64,000 nucleotides of DNA from Mytilus galloprovincialis. Lineage: Eukaryota; Mollusca; Bivalvia; Mytilida; Mytilidae. Both the position numbers and the translations under genes were made by a program. The notes beneath the pieces are model-generated. The model was not told where the DNA came from, made no database searches, and worked only from the letters and a program-made list of their open reading frames with translations. Within the stretch, counting starts at the first letter, position 1. The number at the start of each line of letters is the position of its first letter. Of the stretch, positions 1 to 11,423 are shown piece after piece. Location of the stretch: positions 56,726,872-56,790,871 of the forward strand of contig NC_134844.1 in assembly GCF_965363235.1 (NCBI RefSeq). The letters are read 5' to 3'.

Positions 1-1735
1 TATTATACGTTGTGTGAAACAATATATTCCTAAAACTATGTTACGTAATATACACTGTATTCTAGAATTCCAATTGATTTCCAATAACTTTTTCTGCTTC
101 AAGTTATATCCTGCAGAAACATAGCAGTTCACTACTTCAATTTAATTTATGCAAATTAGCCATACACATGCGCAAACCTTATTATCAACAGACGACCTTA
201 AACATGTAAAATCCTAGCTTAAACTGTAAGTAAAATAGTGCAGCTTGTAGTATTAGATCAATGTTATGACTCAGCAAGTAATATTTATTGATTGTTATGG
301 TAATTTGTATTGAAGAATTTCTCGTTATGATGAAATGCAATATGATTAATTGTATATGTTGGTTGTATGATATTTAAGTTACTTTATTTTTAATAATCGA
401 ACATTTTATATAACCAAATTTGCTCGGTAACCTAATACCTATAAAACTTAAATAACAATGAAACCGTTTTTTGAAATTACAATATGATAGATCACGTCTC
501 TCAATATCAAAAGGAAAATCATAAATCTAAAATTTGACGACTAGGTACATCTATACAAAAATAAAACGCGGAAGTGATTAAAGTAAACAAAAATATGTTA
601 AACATTATCAAAACGTTTAAATTTATTTAAGAGACTGACAAAATATTTCAGATTACAATCATTTATCTCTGAAAACAAATTTGAATAACGCGATATGTTC
701 ACTTGATATATGATGATAAGGCGAGTAAATATACTCAATTTATACAATGTTATAAAAACTCGATATTGAAATTATTTCGATAAACTTTAACCAAGATTCC
801 TACTGAAACTATAAAATAAAGGGTCGTGTCTAGTATTACAAATGAAAAAGAAAAAAATGATCACCTGGACCCTTAGCGTTTGTTTGGTTCGTCTAGATGT
901 TTTCATACGCAGACACGTGTTGCCTCGCTTGGATGGTAAACATTTGCCTTATACAATAGGTAACAACATTCAATAAATAAAATAAACACACTCATAAGCA
1001 TTCCATTAATTATATTCTTAATATTTCCTACTCTTAGTTAGTAGAGTGCTCATGCAAAAAACATATGTTAATCATAGAATCCAAAAGCGTTTATAAGAGT
1101 GATGAAATCTTTCGAAACTGCAATGTTAATGTTTAGATGATATAAAAAGTTTTAAATTGTTCAAAACATTTCATTATCTAATAAGAACTGTGGATGTTTT
1201 ACCCTTAGAGTTCACCTTTTGGTTGATATCATAATTGCGAGACCTCGTGGAGAGGACCAAATTCATGTAGTATTCACAACTATCTCAATTTGGTAATAGA
1301 ATATTTAATACGAACTAGAAGTCATTTTAATCGTATCTTCGTTTGAATGTTTAGCAAATTTGAATATAGTACCATTACAGTGTTGTAACAAGTACGTTCT
1401 TAAGAAGATCAATGTAGTTCACAAATACCTGCATAATCAATATATCTTCTGTGAAAATAATTATCAGCAACACACACTTCGAGACATATCGAAAGATTGA
1501 ATACGAATCACAAACTAATGTTACGATTAAGATGTTAGTATTAGAAATACATTTAAAACCGCTGTAAACTATGTTCAATGAAATTGAAAGTTTTAGACTT
1601 AAAATTTTGGAGATGCTCGCTACTAGTTTCTATAACACATAATTGAGGGTTACGTATGAAAGAAGTAAATCACAAAAAGACTGAACTTCGAGAGAAATTC
1701 AAAAAGGAAAGCCCCAAATCAAATGGCATATCAAA
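1..1735. other. AT-rich sequence without recognisable genes
   Basis: I see no ORF with protein-like composition, no RNA gene and no structured repeat. A minus-strand 67-codon ORF near 1375-1578 has no family resemblance and is treated as chance. Confidence 0.5.
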
Positions 1736-1739
1736 AGCT

Positions 1740-1965
1740 TAAACACATAAAAAAAAACAACTGTCATGTTCCTGACTTTGAACAGGCATTTTTTTAAATA
1801 TTAGATTGAACCTGGTTTCATAGCTAGCTAAACCTCTCAATTGTATGAAAGATGCATCAAATTCATTATATTGACAACGATGAGTAAACAAAACAAACAG
1901 ACACAATAGGTTATGTCAAAATAGGGGTTCAGTAGTCAACATTGTGTTATCATCTTTTTCATTAT
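1740..1965 (+). repeat. Dispersed mussel repeat, family C
   Basis: It has a 'CTGTCATGTTCCTGACTT' block, then 'GCATTTTTT', 'TAGCTAGCTAAACCTCTCA' and an 'AACAAACAGACACAATAGGT' block, ending near 'CAACATTGTGTTAT'. A diverged copy lies at about 50320-50520, and a related stretch near 41890-42150. No coding content was seen. Confidence 0.6.
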
Positions 1966-2667
1966 AAAACAAAAACAAAACATGTAACAAAGAATCACAC
2001 TAGGCAAAAATAAAAGTTAAGAACCTGATTTTTCTTTTCTATTATGCAATTTTATTTATCTAACTAAATTCAACCCATAAAGAATTGAAAGATTTTTAAA
2101 ATTGGGACCGATTCCTTACCCTGACAGACACATGATCAGATTTACATTAACTCCGACGTAGAATAGCGCGTTTGGCGTCACACAAGGAGATATAAAATTA
2201 AATAATTATGTCATTCAAAGTATGTACGGAAACCGTGTGCAGATTACATGGTGTGTATTACACGTGTTTCTAGTTTAAAAATGAAATAAGGGGGAGGGAA
2301 GGGCTTAAACAGAAAAGCTTAATGTAACTGAGGTCAATTTAGTCTGAAGAAGTGATTACCTTTGTTAAGTTAAAAATGCAAAAAACTATGAAATTTGATT
2401 TCCTTGCTTGAAAGGTATGGAAACTTTCTTCATTTAAATCATTTCCAAAAATCAACAAAAACCTCTGTGAGATGCAGACAAATATATTATTTTGTCATTG
2501 TCCTTCTGGTATCTTTCGCCTCTGTTTTGATGTTAAAAGAGAGGCGAAAGCTATCAAAGGGACATTCAAGATCATATGTCGAAAATAAAACAAGGCCAAG
2601 GATAAAAACAAAGCATGAGACCAACAGGCAAACAACAGCAAATCATATACAATATACAAACACTTAA

Positions 2668-2964
2668 GACTGAGACATATGAACCCCACCAAAGATTGAG
2701 ACAAATGAACACCACCAAATTAAAGATTGAGACAAATGAACCCCACCAAAGACTGAGACAAATAAACCCCATCAAAGATTGAAACAAACGAACCCCGCCA
2801 AAGATTGAGACAAATGAACCCCACCAAAGACTGAGACAAATGAACCCCATCAAAGATTGAAACAAATGAACCCCACCAAAGATAGAGACAAATGAACCCA
2901 ACCAAAGATTGAGACAAATGAACCCCACCAAAGATAGAGACAAATGAACCCACCAAAGACTGAG
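2668..2964. repeat. 26-bp minisatellite (about 11 copies)
   Basis: A tandem array of a roughly 26-bp unit of the form AAAGATTGAGACAAATGAACCCCACC, with single-base variants and some length changes. Because three units equal 78 bp, open frames run through it on the minus strand and yield repetitive hydrophobic peptides. Those are by-products of the repeat, not genes. Confidence 0.85.
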
Positions 2965-3578
2965 GGTGATCGCATGTGCCCCGGTAGAATAAGTAGATCC
3001 TGCTCCATATATAGTACCTGTCGTTAATTTAGCTGTCTTCGTATATTCTTCCACGTTTAAAAGTAATACAGATAGGAAAAAGTTTACTTAAAGCAATGGA
3101 TATAATATGAACCCTCTAAACCCAGGACTGAAGGCTGGGAAAGTCCCTCCTTCTTTGTCTATGCCATATTTTAAAAACAATGAAAAACTAGATTAACGAT
3201 ACTTGATATTAACAACTTAAGATAGTGTATTTGTGGTAAATTAAGTCAGATTGACACCTTTAAGGTCTAAAGATTCTTTGGATCAAGTGAATATATTGTG
3301 AAATTTGGATTTGTTCAATGTCTGTATGCCTAATTGGAAAATCTACAAAACCAAAGAACCTGAACCCTGCTTGAAAGATGTAAAAATCAATAAAAAAGAA
3401 CTATGTGAGATGCAGGCAAAACAATTCCTTATAAAATCAAAGCAATTATTGCTGTGAGAATGATACATGTAATATACTGGGCTAAAAATCTTTAAGTATT
3501 GGTTTAACTACAACACTTCATTTTTATCATTTTTCAGGATGACAAGCAAGTATAATCCAATAAGATAGCAACTTATAA

Positions 3579-3629
3579 ATGGGTTCGGTCATCTGCTGTT
3601 GCTGCTGTAATGACTTCATTGAGGATGAC
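3579..3629 (+). CDS. Coding exon 1 of aerolysin-like copy 1 (MGSVICCCCC start)
   Basis: This ATG opens 17 codons that run straight into a consensus GTAAGT donor at 3630. The start was chosen because the exon matches the structure of the second paralogue: Met-Gly, clustered Cys, a short acidic tail, and a phase-0 junction to the large exon. A pyrimidine-rich acceptor ending at 3537 suggests a 5' UTR exon of about 41 bases before the ATG, fed by an unlocated upstream UTR exon. Gly2 plus the adjacent Cys run fits N-terminal palmitoylation and possibly myristoylation, although position 6 is Cys rather than the preferred Ser/Thr. Confidence 0.75.
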
Positions 3630-6521
3630 GTAAGTTGTATGAATAAAAGGATCTGTGGGATTCATTTCAATGAGATAAATAAAAAAAATAAAACTTTTTA
3701 AATAGGTCAAATCAACTCATCACAGATATAAGGTTTATAATATTGCTTGTGCTAGACATGCATTAAGTCAGCGAAAGACTCATCAATAAAGTTCGACTCC
3801 AAAATAGGCAAACTAAAGTACAAAAATGAAGAGCATTGAGGGCCACAAATTCCAAAATGTTTTGACAAACAGGGCTTAATTAATATGTTACACGGGAGAA
3901 ATGTTTTTTTGATGATCCACAAACATTCATATCATCTGCCAAGCGATAAAGATATATTATGCATATTATTGTATGGTTCGATTACAAAAGAGGAGCAAAA
4001 GATACCAGAGGAAGAGTCAATAGTTTTTTTTATGTGTTACCTTGGCAATTGACTGTTATACAAGCAAAATGCAACAAAAAGTCATGTTAATATGACATGA
4101 TTTACCAATGTACCAGTAACTGTTGTACATGGACTATGAATACTAGTAGCTAAATTCGTAAAGATAAGGGAATGCTAAGCAGGGGTCAATTAAAATGAAA
4201 CGCGACTCTGAATGATATATCTTGTGTCTTTATTCCATGCATAGATTACCTTAGTCGTATTTGGTGCAATTATTAAGAATATTAGATCATCAATACTATT
4301 AAACTTTGTACTTGTTTGCCTTTATAACTGTTTTGAACAGATCGTCATTGTTGAGTCTTATGTACACGAAACGCGCGACTGGCGTATTAAAATATAAGCC
4401 TTGTACCTTCGACAACAACTATGCAGACAATAAAACAGAACTTATACTGAATAGTACAAAAATAAATCATACAAATTCCTCACAGTCACGGAAAACTTAA
4501 ATTGACCAGTGTTAGAGAAAATCAAAACAAAACACCAACAAATTCGTTGCAATTCGGAAACATTTATATTAATGTTTATATTGTGTCATATGATATTAAG
4601 TATAATTTCAGTCTACGGCTTCTTTTTTGTTTGTTTACTTACGATTAGCTTTCTTTCCATCTGTTGTTATTCCCTACTTGCTGCCGCTTATTTTGTACAT
4701 TCCCCAACTGGTACAGTGTCCTGTAATAAAGATAATAAAATGTTTTTTTTTTATTATTATTAAATCTCATTCTTTTGAATATAGATAGTGATAACTTAGA
4801 TATAAGCTTAATAACCCTACACCAAAAGTAAATAAATGAATTTAAGAATGCTCTCTTTAAAAAGAGAACTATATCTCCAGGTGTTATACATTGCCAAAAA
4901 GGGACCTCAGTGGTTGGATGGTTCAACTACTGTATCACTAGCCTGTCAACATTTTCGAAACCAGCACGTGGCATATGAATTCGAATATAATAATACATAA
5001 CAATATATTGAATTCAAAGATTAAATTTTAGGTTTCTCAAAAATGACGGGAAAGGCAATGCGTAGGGTACATGAAATGTAAATTAAGTATGTAATGTCCA
5101 TAATGTCTTTGTCATTGCAACAGATGACCTTATTTTTCAAATAAATGAATGTTTAGGTTTTTTTTCACGATATATGTATTCAATCATTTCCTGATAAATA
5201 AATACCTAAGTATAACAGGTCGCATACTTGGGGACCTCTTAACTTTAGACAAGAGAAAAATAAAGTGATTTTACACTGACAATAGTTTACATACATATCT
5301 TCAAGAAACCAACACAGTTCATTTTATCTGATAAGCATCACTGTATAATACGTCATCAATATCGTGTATCCGGCTCACTTAACTTCATGTGTTCATTTAA
5401 ACCCGAGAACTATATATTTGATTGAGAAAATGAGACTTATAGTTTGAATTGGAAATTATTAATAACGTTATGCATGCAATCCAAGAAAACGAATTTAAAA
5501 TTAAGGATGCAACCGATTCTTAAAAAAACAATTAACAATCAAAAACAGTATTCCATTAGCTCCGATTGTACATTTTCATGTTAAGGAGTCTGGGTACCAG
5601 TAAAAGAACACAAAAATATAAGTACAAAGCCAAAAACGATTCATATTTGATGTAAATGTACAAAGAATACGATTTAGGATGTTTAACAAGGTATGTCAAA
5701 GGCAATTAAATAAGAGATAGATTTGTAGACATATTATAATCTTAAACAACAATATCTTTTTTTTCTAGGATTTGCGTCAAACAGACAAGAATATATTAGA
5801 TTTAGATAAACTAGTAAAAAAGCGAGCATGGGCTTTGTACCAAGAACATACACGAAGATGCTTGCCCCGAAAAAAAGAAAAACTTGATCTGGTGCTAGAT
5901 TGGTCTCGTGTTAAATTTATTCCTGACGAACCTATCTTCGAGGATTTCAACGTTGGTGGAAAAGATGCAGACGCAACTCATATTATTTTCAAAACTGTCT
6001 TTGAAAACAAAAGCAATGTCGAACAACAGCATACATTGAGAGCAGAAAGACAAACGTCGTCGTCTTGTAAAAGTTCTTTAACTAAAGGATACACAATGGG
6101 TTTCGATGTTGGATTATCTCTTTCAGCACCAGGCGATATTGCAAATGCTGCTGTTGGATATTCGAAAGGATTCTCGCTAGAAAATGCAATTGAAAACTCT
6201 GAGGAAAAATCGCTTACATGGGTTGCTGAAGGTTGTCTACGAGTTCCAGCAACATCCACCATTACGGCATCGATGCAAATAAAAGAAAGACAAAGCGAAT
6301 TTTCTTTTGTAACATGGGTGGCAGTGAAAGGTATAGTCAAAGGAACCTTTTACAACCAAAAGCAACAAAGCATGTATACATGTACATTGAATATGAGAAC
6401 AATTATTTTTGAAGAAATTCCGAAGGAAATGAGAAAGAAAGAAAATGGAATATACTATATTAAAATTGAGGGCAGGTGTAAATTCAAATACGGAATCGAA
6501 CAGGAAATTAAAATAAGCTAA
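3579..6521 (+). CDS. Aerolysin/ETX-MTX2-like protein with Cys-rich acylation-type N-terminus (copy 1, two coding exons)
   Basis: The coding exons are 3579..3629 (17 codons) and 5769..6521 (250 codons plus TAA), joined across a phase-0 GT-AG intron (donor GTAAGT, acceptor TTTTTTCTAG), giving 267 residues. Exon 1 encodes Met-Gly followed by five consecutive cysteines (residues 6-10) and an acidic tail. Exon 2 starts with a helix-like segment, then a W-x2-VKFIP motif (about 62-69), alternating beta-strand sequence, a Ser/Thr-rich stretch (about 114-126) and a glycine-rich amphipathic segment (about 128-153) followed by more Ser/Thr-rich strands. This is the layout of the aerolysin/ETX-MTX2 pore-forming domain, whose pre-stem loop becomes a membrane beta-hairpin. 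There is no signal peptide or long hydrophobic segment. The large exon has no internal stops, and its paralogue at 49595..55769 aligns along its length, which supports a real gene. The family call is by motif and pattern recognition only. Cellular role is unknown: cytoplasmic membrane-tethered or released forms are both possible. Confidence 0.82.
3755..3890 (-). repeat. Degenerate copy of ACGCGCGT-core dispersed repeat
   Basis: Read on the minus strand, this stretch gives the family landmarks in order: a 'GGCCCTCAATGCTCTTCA' block, a 'TTTGTACT..GTTTGCC' block, then 'TGATGAGTCTTT' before the decayed core. The CpG-rich core itself is mutated. Confidence 0.55.
4275..4420 (+). repeat. ACGCGCGT-core dispersed short repeat (SINE-like), copy
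   Basis: It contains the 'AACTTTGTACTTGTTTGCC' block, 'TTGAGTCTTATGTA' and a core ACGAAACGCGCGACTGGCG. The same arrangement recurs near 32.05, 34.35, 50.6 (minus) and 56.4 kb. No tRNA-like promoter was identified, so 'SINE-like' refers only to size and dispersion. Confidence 0.7.
5769..6521 (+). CDS. Large coding exon of aerolysin-like copy 1 (pore-forming domain)
   Basis: This exon opens immediately after a TTTTTTCTAG acceptor and reads 250 codons to TAA. It contains nearly the whole beta-rich ETX/MTX2-like domain in one uninterrupted exon, as does copy 2. An ATTAAA at 6560-6565, about 40 bases after the stop, is a candidate poly(A) signal. Confidence 0.85.
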   Translation, partial: DLRQTDKNILDLDKLVKKRAWALYQEHTRRCLPRKKEKLDLVLDWSRVKFIPDEPIFEDFNVGGKDADATHIIFKTVFENKSNVEQQHTLRAERQTSSSCKSSLTKGYTMGFDVGLSLSAPGDIANAAVGYSKGFSLENAIENSEEKSLTWVAEGCLRVPATSTITASMQIKERQSEFSFVTWVAVKGIVKGTFYNQKQQSMYTCTLNMRTIIFEEIPKEMRKKENGIYYIKIEGRCKFKYGIEQEIKIS

Positions 6522-6567
6522 CAAACCGCATTTATTTAATGTTTCCTGTACCCAGACAAATTAAAAG

Positions 6568-6945
6568 TCACATTGTGTTCGACAATTGATGTTTTCACCA
6601 CAACACTTTTGCTTGTTGTTGTGCATGTTTATCTGTCTTCTGATAATGCATGTGTACTTACTTTTCGACCAGAAAGTACCATGGAAAGAGCAAATAATGA
6701 AAAGTTTAGATTCTTTGTTATTCTGATATTCTGTACATTGTTTGTTGTTCTTTCCGATCTCGAAAGCAACAACCATTTTTTTCTCTCTCATAGTGCATCT
6801 TACTTAAATACTATAACCCATTTGTTCTGAATCTAATTCTACAAATGGGCATGTAAAGAATATAAAGATACGATATAATGATCGGCTTCCAACAACGTGA
6901 AAGACTCACACAACTTATAAAATGCCTCAGCATTACTAACAGTAA
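6568..6945. other. 3' flank of aerolysin-like copy 1, no gene seen
   Basis: AT-rich. Overlapping short ORFs occur on both strands, without family resemblance or splice context. Confidence 0.4.
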
Positions 6946-6949
6946 AATA

Positions 6950-7500
6950 ATTCAATTGTGAAAACTAACTCGCTCATTTATGTAGAAACAAATTGATAAA
7001 CGACTACAAACAACAACCACTATATTACAAGCTCCTGACTTCGAACGGACATATACTTGTAATCGTGAACACCCCCTTCCCCCTAAATAGCTTGTGCTAT
7101 TACGACAAAATATAAGATCAAACATTAAAAACCAGTAAAAAGGGCTTGATCCTTTATTATGATCAGACTGATACAACACGCAAAAACAAATACAAAATAT
7201 AAAAAAGAAGATGTGGTATGATTGCCAATGAGACAACTATCCACAAAAGACCAAAATGACACAGACATTAACAACTATAGGTCACCGTACGGCCTTCAAC
7301 AATGAGCAAAGCCCATACCGCATAGTCAGCTATAATAGGCCCCGATAAGACAATGCAAAACAATTCAAATGAGAAAACTAACGGCCTTATTTATGTAAAA
7401 AAATGAACGAAAAACAAATATGTAACACATAAACAAACGACAACCACTAAATTACAGGCTCCTGATTTGGGACAGGCATGTGTATTACACGTTTCTGGGC
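6950..7500 (+). repeat. Dispersed mussel repeat, family A (one partial piece, one long piece)
   Basis: The landmarks 'GATGTGGTATGATTGCCA', 'ATGAGACAACTATCCACA', 'TACGGCCTTCAACAATGA', 'CCCATACCGCATAGTCAG' and 'AACGGCCTTATTTATGTA' appear in that order from about 7207 to 7400, followed by the 'GGCTCCTGATTTGGGACAGGC' block. A middle fragment of the same family precedes it at about 6950-7075. The same landmarks recur at many other positions in this window. Confidence 0.8.
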
Positions 7501-7659
7501 TATCATCAACCTTATCAGTTACACATGCATGTCTGATAAATATGTTTGTATGATACAGTAAGTTTTCATTCACAAATTGCATGTGGCATCTTTTTTTTTT
7601 ATACAATGTATTATGACCAAACCCTTTCTGACATTTTAATGAAAGGTCCAATGAAACGA

Positions 7660-9284
7660 AGTAGACTTCTTGTATACGAATGAAAAATACATTGGCGGTG
7701 TAAGTATTGTCAACTTAATTTGATTTTCTTCATTACTGATGCAACATCTAAAACCCGAAAGCCGTTGCTCTCGACAATTAGTGCAGTACTTGTTTTTTTC
7801 AAAGTAAGCTATGTGTAAACATTAACCAACTCTCAGAAAACTCAAAATATCATGATATACCATACATGACCAAAACCCAAACGTTTGAAGAAACCTTCGT
7901 GTATGTATAAAGAGATGGTGACCATCGTTTAAACACAATTTCCCCCATAGAGCTTTCTTACAAATTGACGAAAGGTACGAACGAACGTAAAGGGAGCACG
8001 TATTTCATTTCCACAATAACAATTAAAAGTCTTTGTTTTATCCAGTAAAACAGCATTCTTTTCTAAATCAAGTTTATTTTTCAAAAATAATAATATCGCA
8101 AATAATACACGATTTTAATATAATCAAATAGAATAAAATAGTGTCAAATACACTTACGTCCGATACGTTACTTCTGTAAACCACGAGTACACACATTTTC
8201 GCGGGAATTTTTTAAGCACGAGTTTCACGATTAACTTTTCAATGGCTTTATTGAAGTACATTTATTTTTATTTTGTATAGTACACTTTCAGCAAATTGTC
8301 AAAGTGGAATATCGAGATTTGATTAAAAAAAAAATGATGCTACAATGTTTTTAAAAAGTAATGTTGAATAAATCTAGAAAAACAGATTTTGTATATCAAG
8401 AAAATAAATCTATAATTTTGCACCATATACATTGTAGATTTGAATATAATGACGATTTAACAGTACACATGTTTGGAAGATAGACGCGAAGTTGTCACTT
8501 ATCGTTCAGTGGTTAATATTTCATGAATGTTCAGGACTATAGGCAAAACGCAATTATACGCTAAAATATTCGTTCCATTGCTGCGGTGTGTCATATATTC
8601 ACTTTGGTGGTGGTGGTGGGGGGGGGGCAATGAATATTACCAGAGGAGAGGCGATGATTCAAAAGTTCTTAAACGAGCACCAGCATATGGCAAAGTATGT
8701 AGATCATCTTTTTTATTCATTTTCATTTTATTATTTTTGAGCGTTGCAAATTTTGAATGAAGGAAGTATTTGTGTTTTAATTTTTTCTTATTTTTTTATA
8801 AGGGAAGAAGACAATGTCTTTGCTTTGGCATTTTCTGAGGTTAAACAGTGCAACATTGTAATATTGAAGAGTAGGGGAGGGGTCGGTTTTTAATCTTTTA
8901 GAGACATTTTATTCGTCTGACTACTAGATGTATTCAGGATATTTTGTAGATTTATCTCCTCCGACCTGGTGGTATTAATTTTAACCTATCGTACTTCCCG
9001 AAATTCTAAATATATCTAAAAAAAAAGTCCAATTTAATAAGTGTCGTTGCATGTAGGATAATTGTCCGAAATTCCACAACTATTATTTAAATATGTCAAA
9101 ATAAAGGATCCCTAAAACGAGTCTTACGTAGGATTCGTCAAGCATACGTACCTTTCGTCAATTTATAAGAAAGCTCTAATATAACCATTATGAGGAAATT
9201 GTTTGAAATTGAAGTGACATTGTATATTTCGTAAACAACAAAGTAATCGATGAAACTAGCGGTAAACAAGCATATTCAATAATT
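7660..9284. other. AT-rich non-coding stretch
   Basis: No gene was found. The only structure seen is a GGT repeat followed by a G run at about 8605-8628, with G-quadruplex potential on the plus strand. Confidence 0.45.
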
Positions 9285-10541
9285 AAGGTCTTTCCTTTTT
9301 CTAAAGGGAAAGACCTTACTGTATTTCTTCTGTTTATTATTATTAGGTCTTTCCACTTTTCCGTGGAAAGACCTATTGGTTTTCTTCTGATTATTATTAT
9401 TTTTTTTTTCTTCCGCCTAATTTTTTTTCCTTCGCTGTTTTTTTGTTTCGCAAGATGTCGCTTAGATAAATGAAATATGATATCGAACAGTTTATGCGCT
9501 TTTGAAACTGACCCTGCTAAACAGAATACTTTCTCATATAAGAGTTATCTCCCCGAACACTGTTTTTCTTGTTATCGCTTAATCTTCGCAACCGTATAAG
9601 AAACCGACAAATTTATTTTACCAAATTGCTCGTTATATCCTCAGGATGATTTGATTCATTTTGACCGAAGCTATCCGGAAACTCCATATGAGAGTTATTT
9701 CCCCTTTTATATTTGATATAAGTGATATGCATTTTTAACTGGAAAACCATAAGTGGTAGAGGCCTAGGGTCTTTTGATTTGAGGTCCTTGGTCCAAAAAA
9801 ATTAAAATGAGGTCAAGGTCAAAGGTCAAGGTCATGATTAAAATTTTGATTTTGGCTTGTTATCTCTTATTTTCAGAAATCATAAAAGATATAGACAAAA
9901 TATTTTCACACAATTGTTAGTTACGACATGTCGTAACACATAAATTTTAGTCGAAAGGGTACGTAGACATTTGACGCGAGTGTTCCCCCTTTTTATATCT
10001 AATATCATAAGTATGGTAATATAACTCATTAACAATATAAAGTAGAGGACTAGAGTCTTTTGATTTGAGGTCCTTGGTTTATGACCTTGAAATTGAGCTC
10101 AAGGTCATATGCCAGTTAAACGTTCTAGATTTTGACCTTTGCTTTTACCTCATATGTACACATGATAAAGCCATGGGACTTCTTGCATTAAGTTGTAAGC
10201 AATGTGACCTTAAAAAACACAACCGGAAGTGACCTTTTGTAAACCGGAAGTAGCTATTTTTTGTACTAAATCAATGTAAAAGTATATAGAACCATATATT
10301 TTTGGAATCAGTGTCAAGTAAACTATCAAACAATACCGGAAGTAAACTTTTTAAACCAGAAGTAAAAGATTATCTCCCTTTTCTATATATTTTTTTTATA
10401 GAAACCATATATTTTTTTAATAAGCGTTCAATAAGCTGTCATTTGACGCTAAAATTGACATTTAATACCAAATTTTAATATTTTCATATAAAAAAAGTTC
10501 TAAACTGGTGGAAAGACCATCAATGGTTCTCTGAACAATTG
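9285..10541 (+). mobile_element. GGTCTTTCC-bounded element, unit 1 (Helentron-like architecture)
   Basis: Two nested hairpins at the left end (9286-9318 and 9345-9373) pair GGTCTTTCC with GGAAAGACC. Each is followed by a TTCTTCTG..TTATTATTATT stretch. The right end has GGAAAGACC (10510-10518) followed by an imperfect hairpin formed by CAATGGTTC and GAACAATTG (10521-10541). Subterminal inverted repeats with a short 3' hairpin resemble non-autonomous Helitron/Helentron elements. There is no transposase or helicase ORF. The body is rich in AGGTCA motifs and contains CCGGAAGT motifs. Confidence 0.6.
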
Positions 10542-11423
10542 GTTTTTAATTATTATTATTATTCTTCCGCCAAACTTTAACAAATTTATCCGCGTTAACC
10601 GTAAGACGTGTCGCTTTCATGTTCACACTTTGTATCGGTGTCATGAATATCTATCCGGAACTCACCCTGTGAGTCGAAATATTTTGTCGTTTTCGGAGTA
10701 ATCCCTCCGAAACCCAAAAACCTTGTTATCGTTCAAACACCGTAACCGTAAGAGGTAGAAAAAAAGCGAAGGGTGAAATTTGTTCAGGACCAGACCCCGG
10801 TTCTTCGTTACATTTGGATCGAAAGGATTCAACGACTCATTGGTAGGGTTATGCCCCTATGAAAATTAACCGGTGTTGGTTGACCACCAAAACTCAGAAA
10901 CCGTAAGTCGTAGACACCTAGGATCTTCACCATTCATCATCAATTCATGTGACTTTGAAAAATATCTCAAGGTCAAATGTGTATGTTGACCTTGACCTTT
11001 GACCTTACACCTTGTTATGGGATAATCTCAGAAACCATTATACTTATAGAAGTTTTAAATAGTGGAAAAGGTTTGGGTTATTAAGGCGCAACTTTGTTAC
11101 ATTTTGACCGAAGAGATTTGACCTTTCTATAAGGGGCATAACCCCTGATTTAGGTTTCTGAAAAGACAAAATCAGCTTTTACTACATAACCAAAGGTCCT
11201 AGACCCATGGGGTCTTCAGCAATGACATTGGGGACTAATGACCTTGACAAAGGTCAAAAGGTCAAAGGTCAAGGTCATGTCCCATATAGCGAATTATGTG
11301 TTTTTGACCTTATTTAAAGGATTTTCAGTGTGTTTTAAAGCTTTTCAATACATTCTAGGTCTATTGGAACATGTATTTTACATTACAAAAGGAAAGACCT
11401 CTCAATTGTTCAAGAACAATTGA
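10542..11423 (+). mobile_element. GGTCTTTCC-bounded element, unit 2 in head-to-tail arrangement
   Basis: It begins directly after the 3' hairpin of unit 1 with an ATTATTATTATTCTTCCGCC stretch like the one following the left hairpins of unit 1, but without its own left hairpin. It ends with GGAAAGACC (11391-11399) and a near-perfect hairpin CAATTGTTC-AAG-GAACAATTG-type stem at 11403-11422. Unit 1 and unit 2 therefore share both end types but only one 5' hairpin. Confidence 0.55.

Larger units (their letters stand above)
3630..5768 (+). other. Intron of aerolysin-like copy 1
   Basis: A 2.1-kb GT-AG intron, phase 0. It carries two copies of the GACGAAACGCGCGTCTGG-core repeat: a degenerate one on the minus strand near 3755-3890 and a better one on the plus strand near 4275-4420. 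The short ORFs in it have no recognisable protein content. Confidence 0.75.

Noticed and set aside
2572..3054. 160-codon minus-strand ORF with repetitive FVSIFGGVHL-type peptide
   Set aside because: It is wholly a translation of the 26-bp minisatellite, and the same peptide appears in another frame (2720-2956). No start context or splice support.
5978..6340. 120-codon minus-strand ORF
   Set aside because: It is the antisense shadow of the well-supported aerolysin-like exon.
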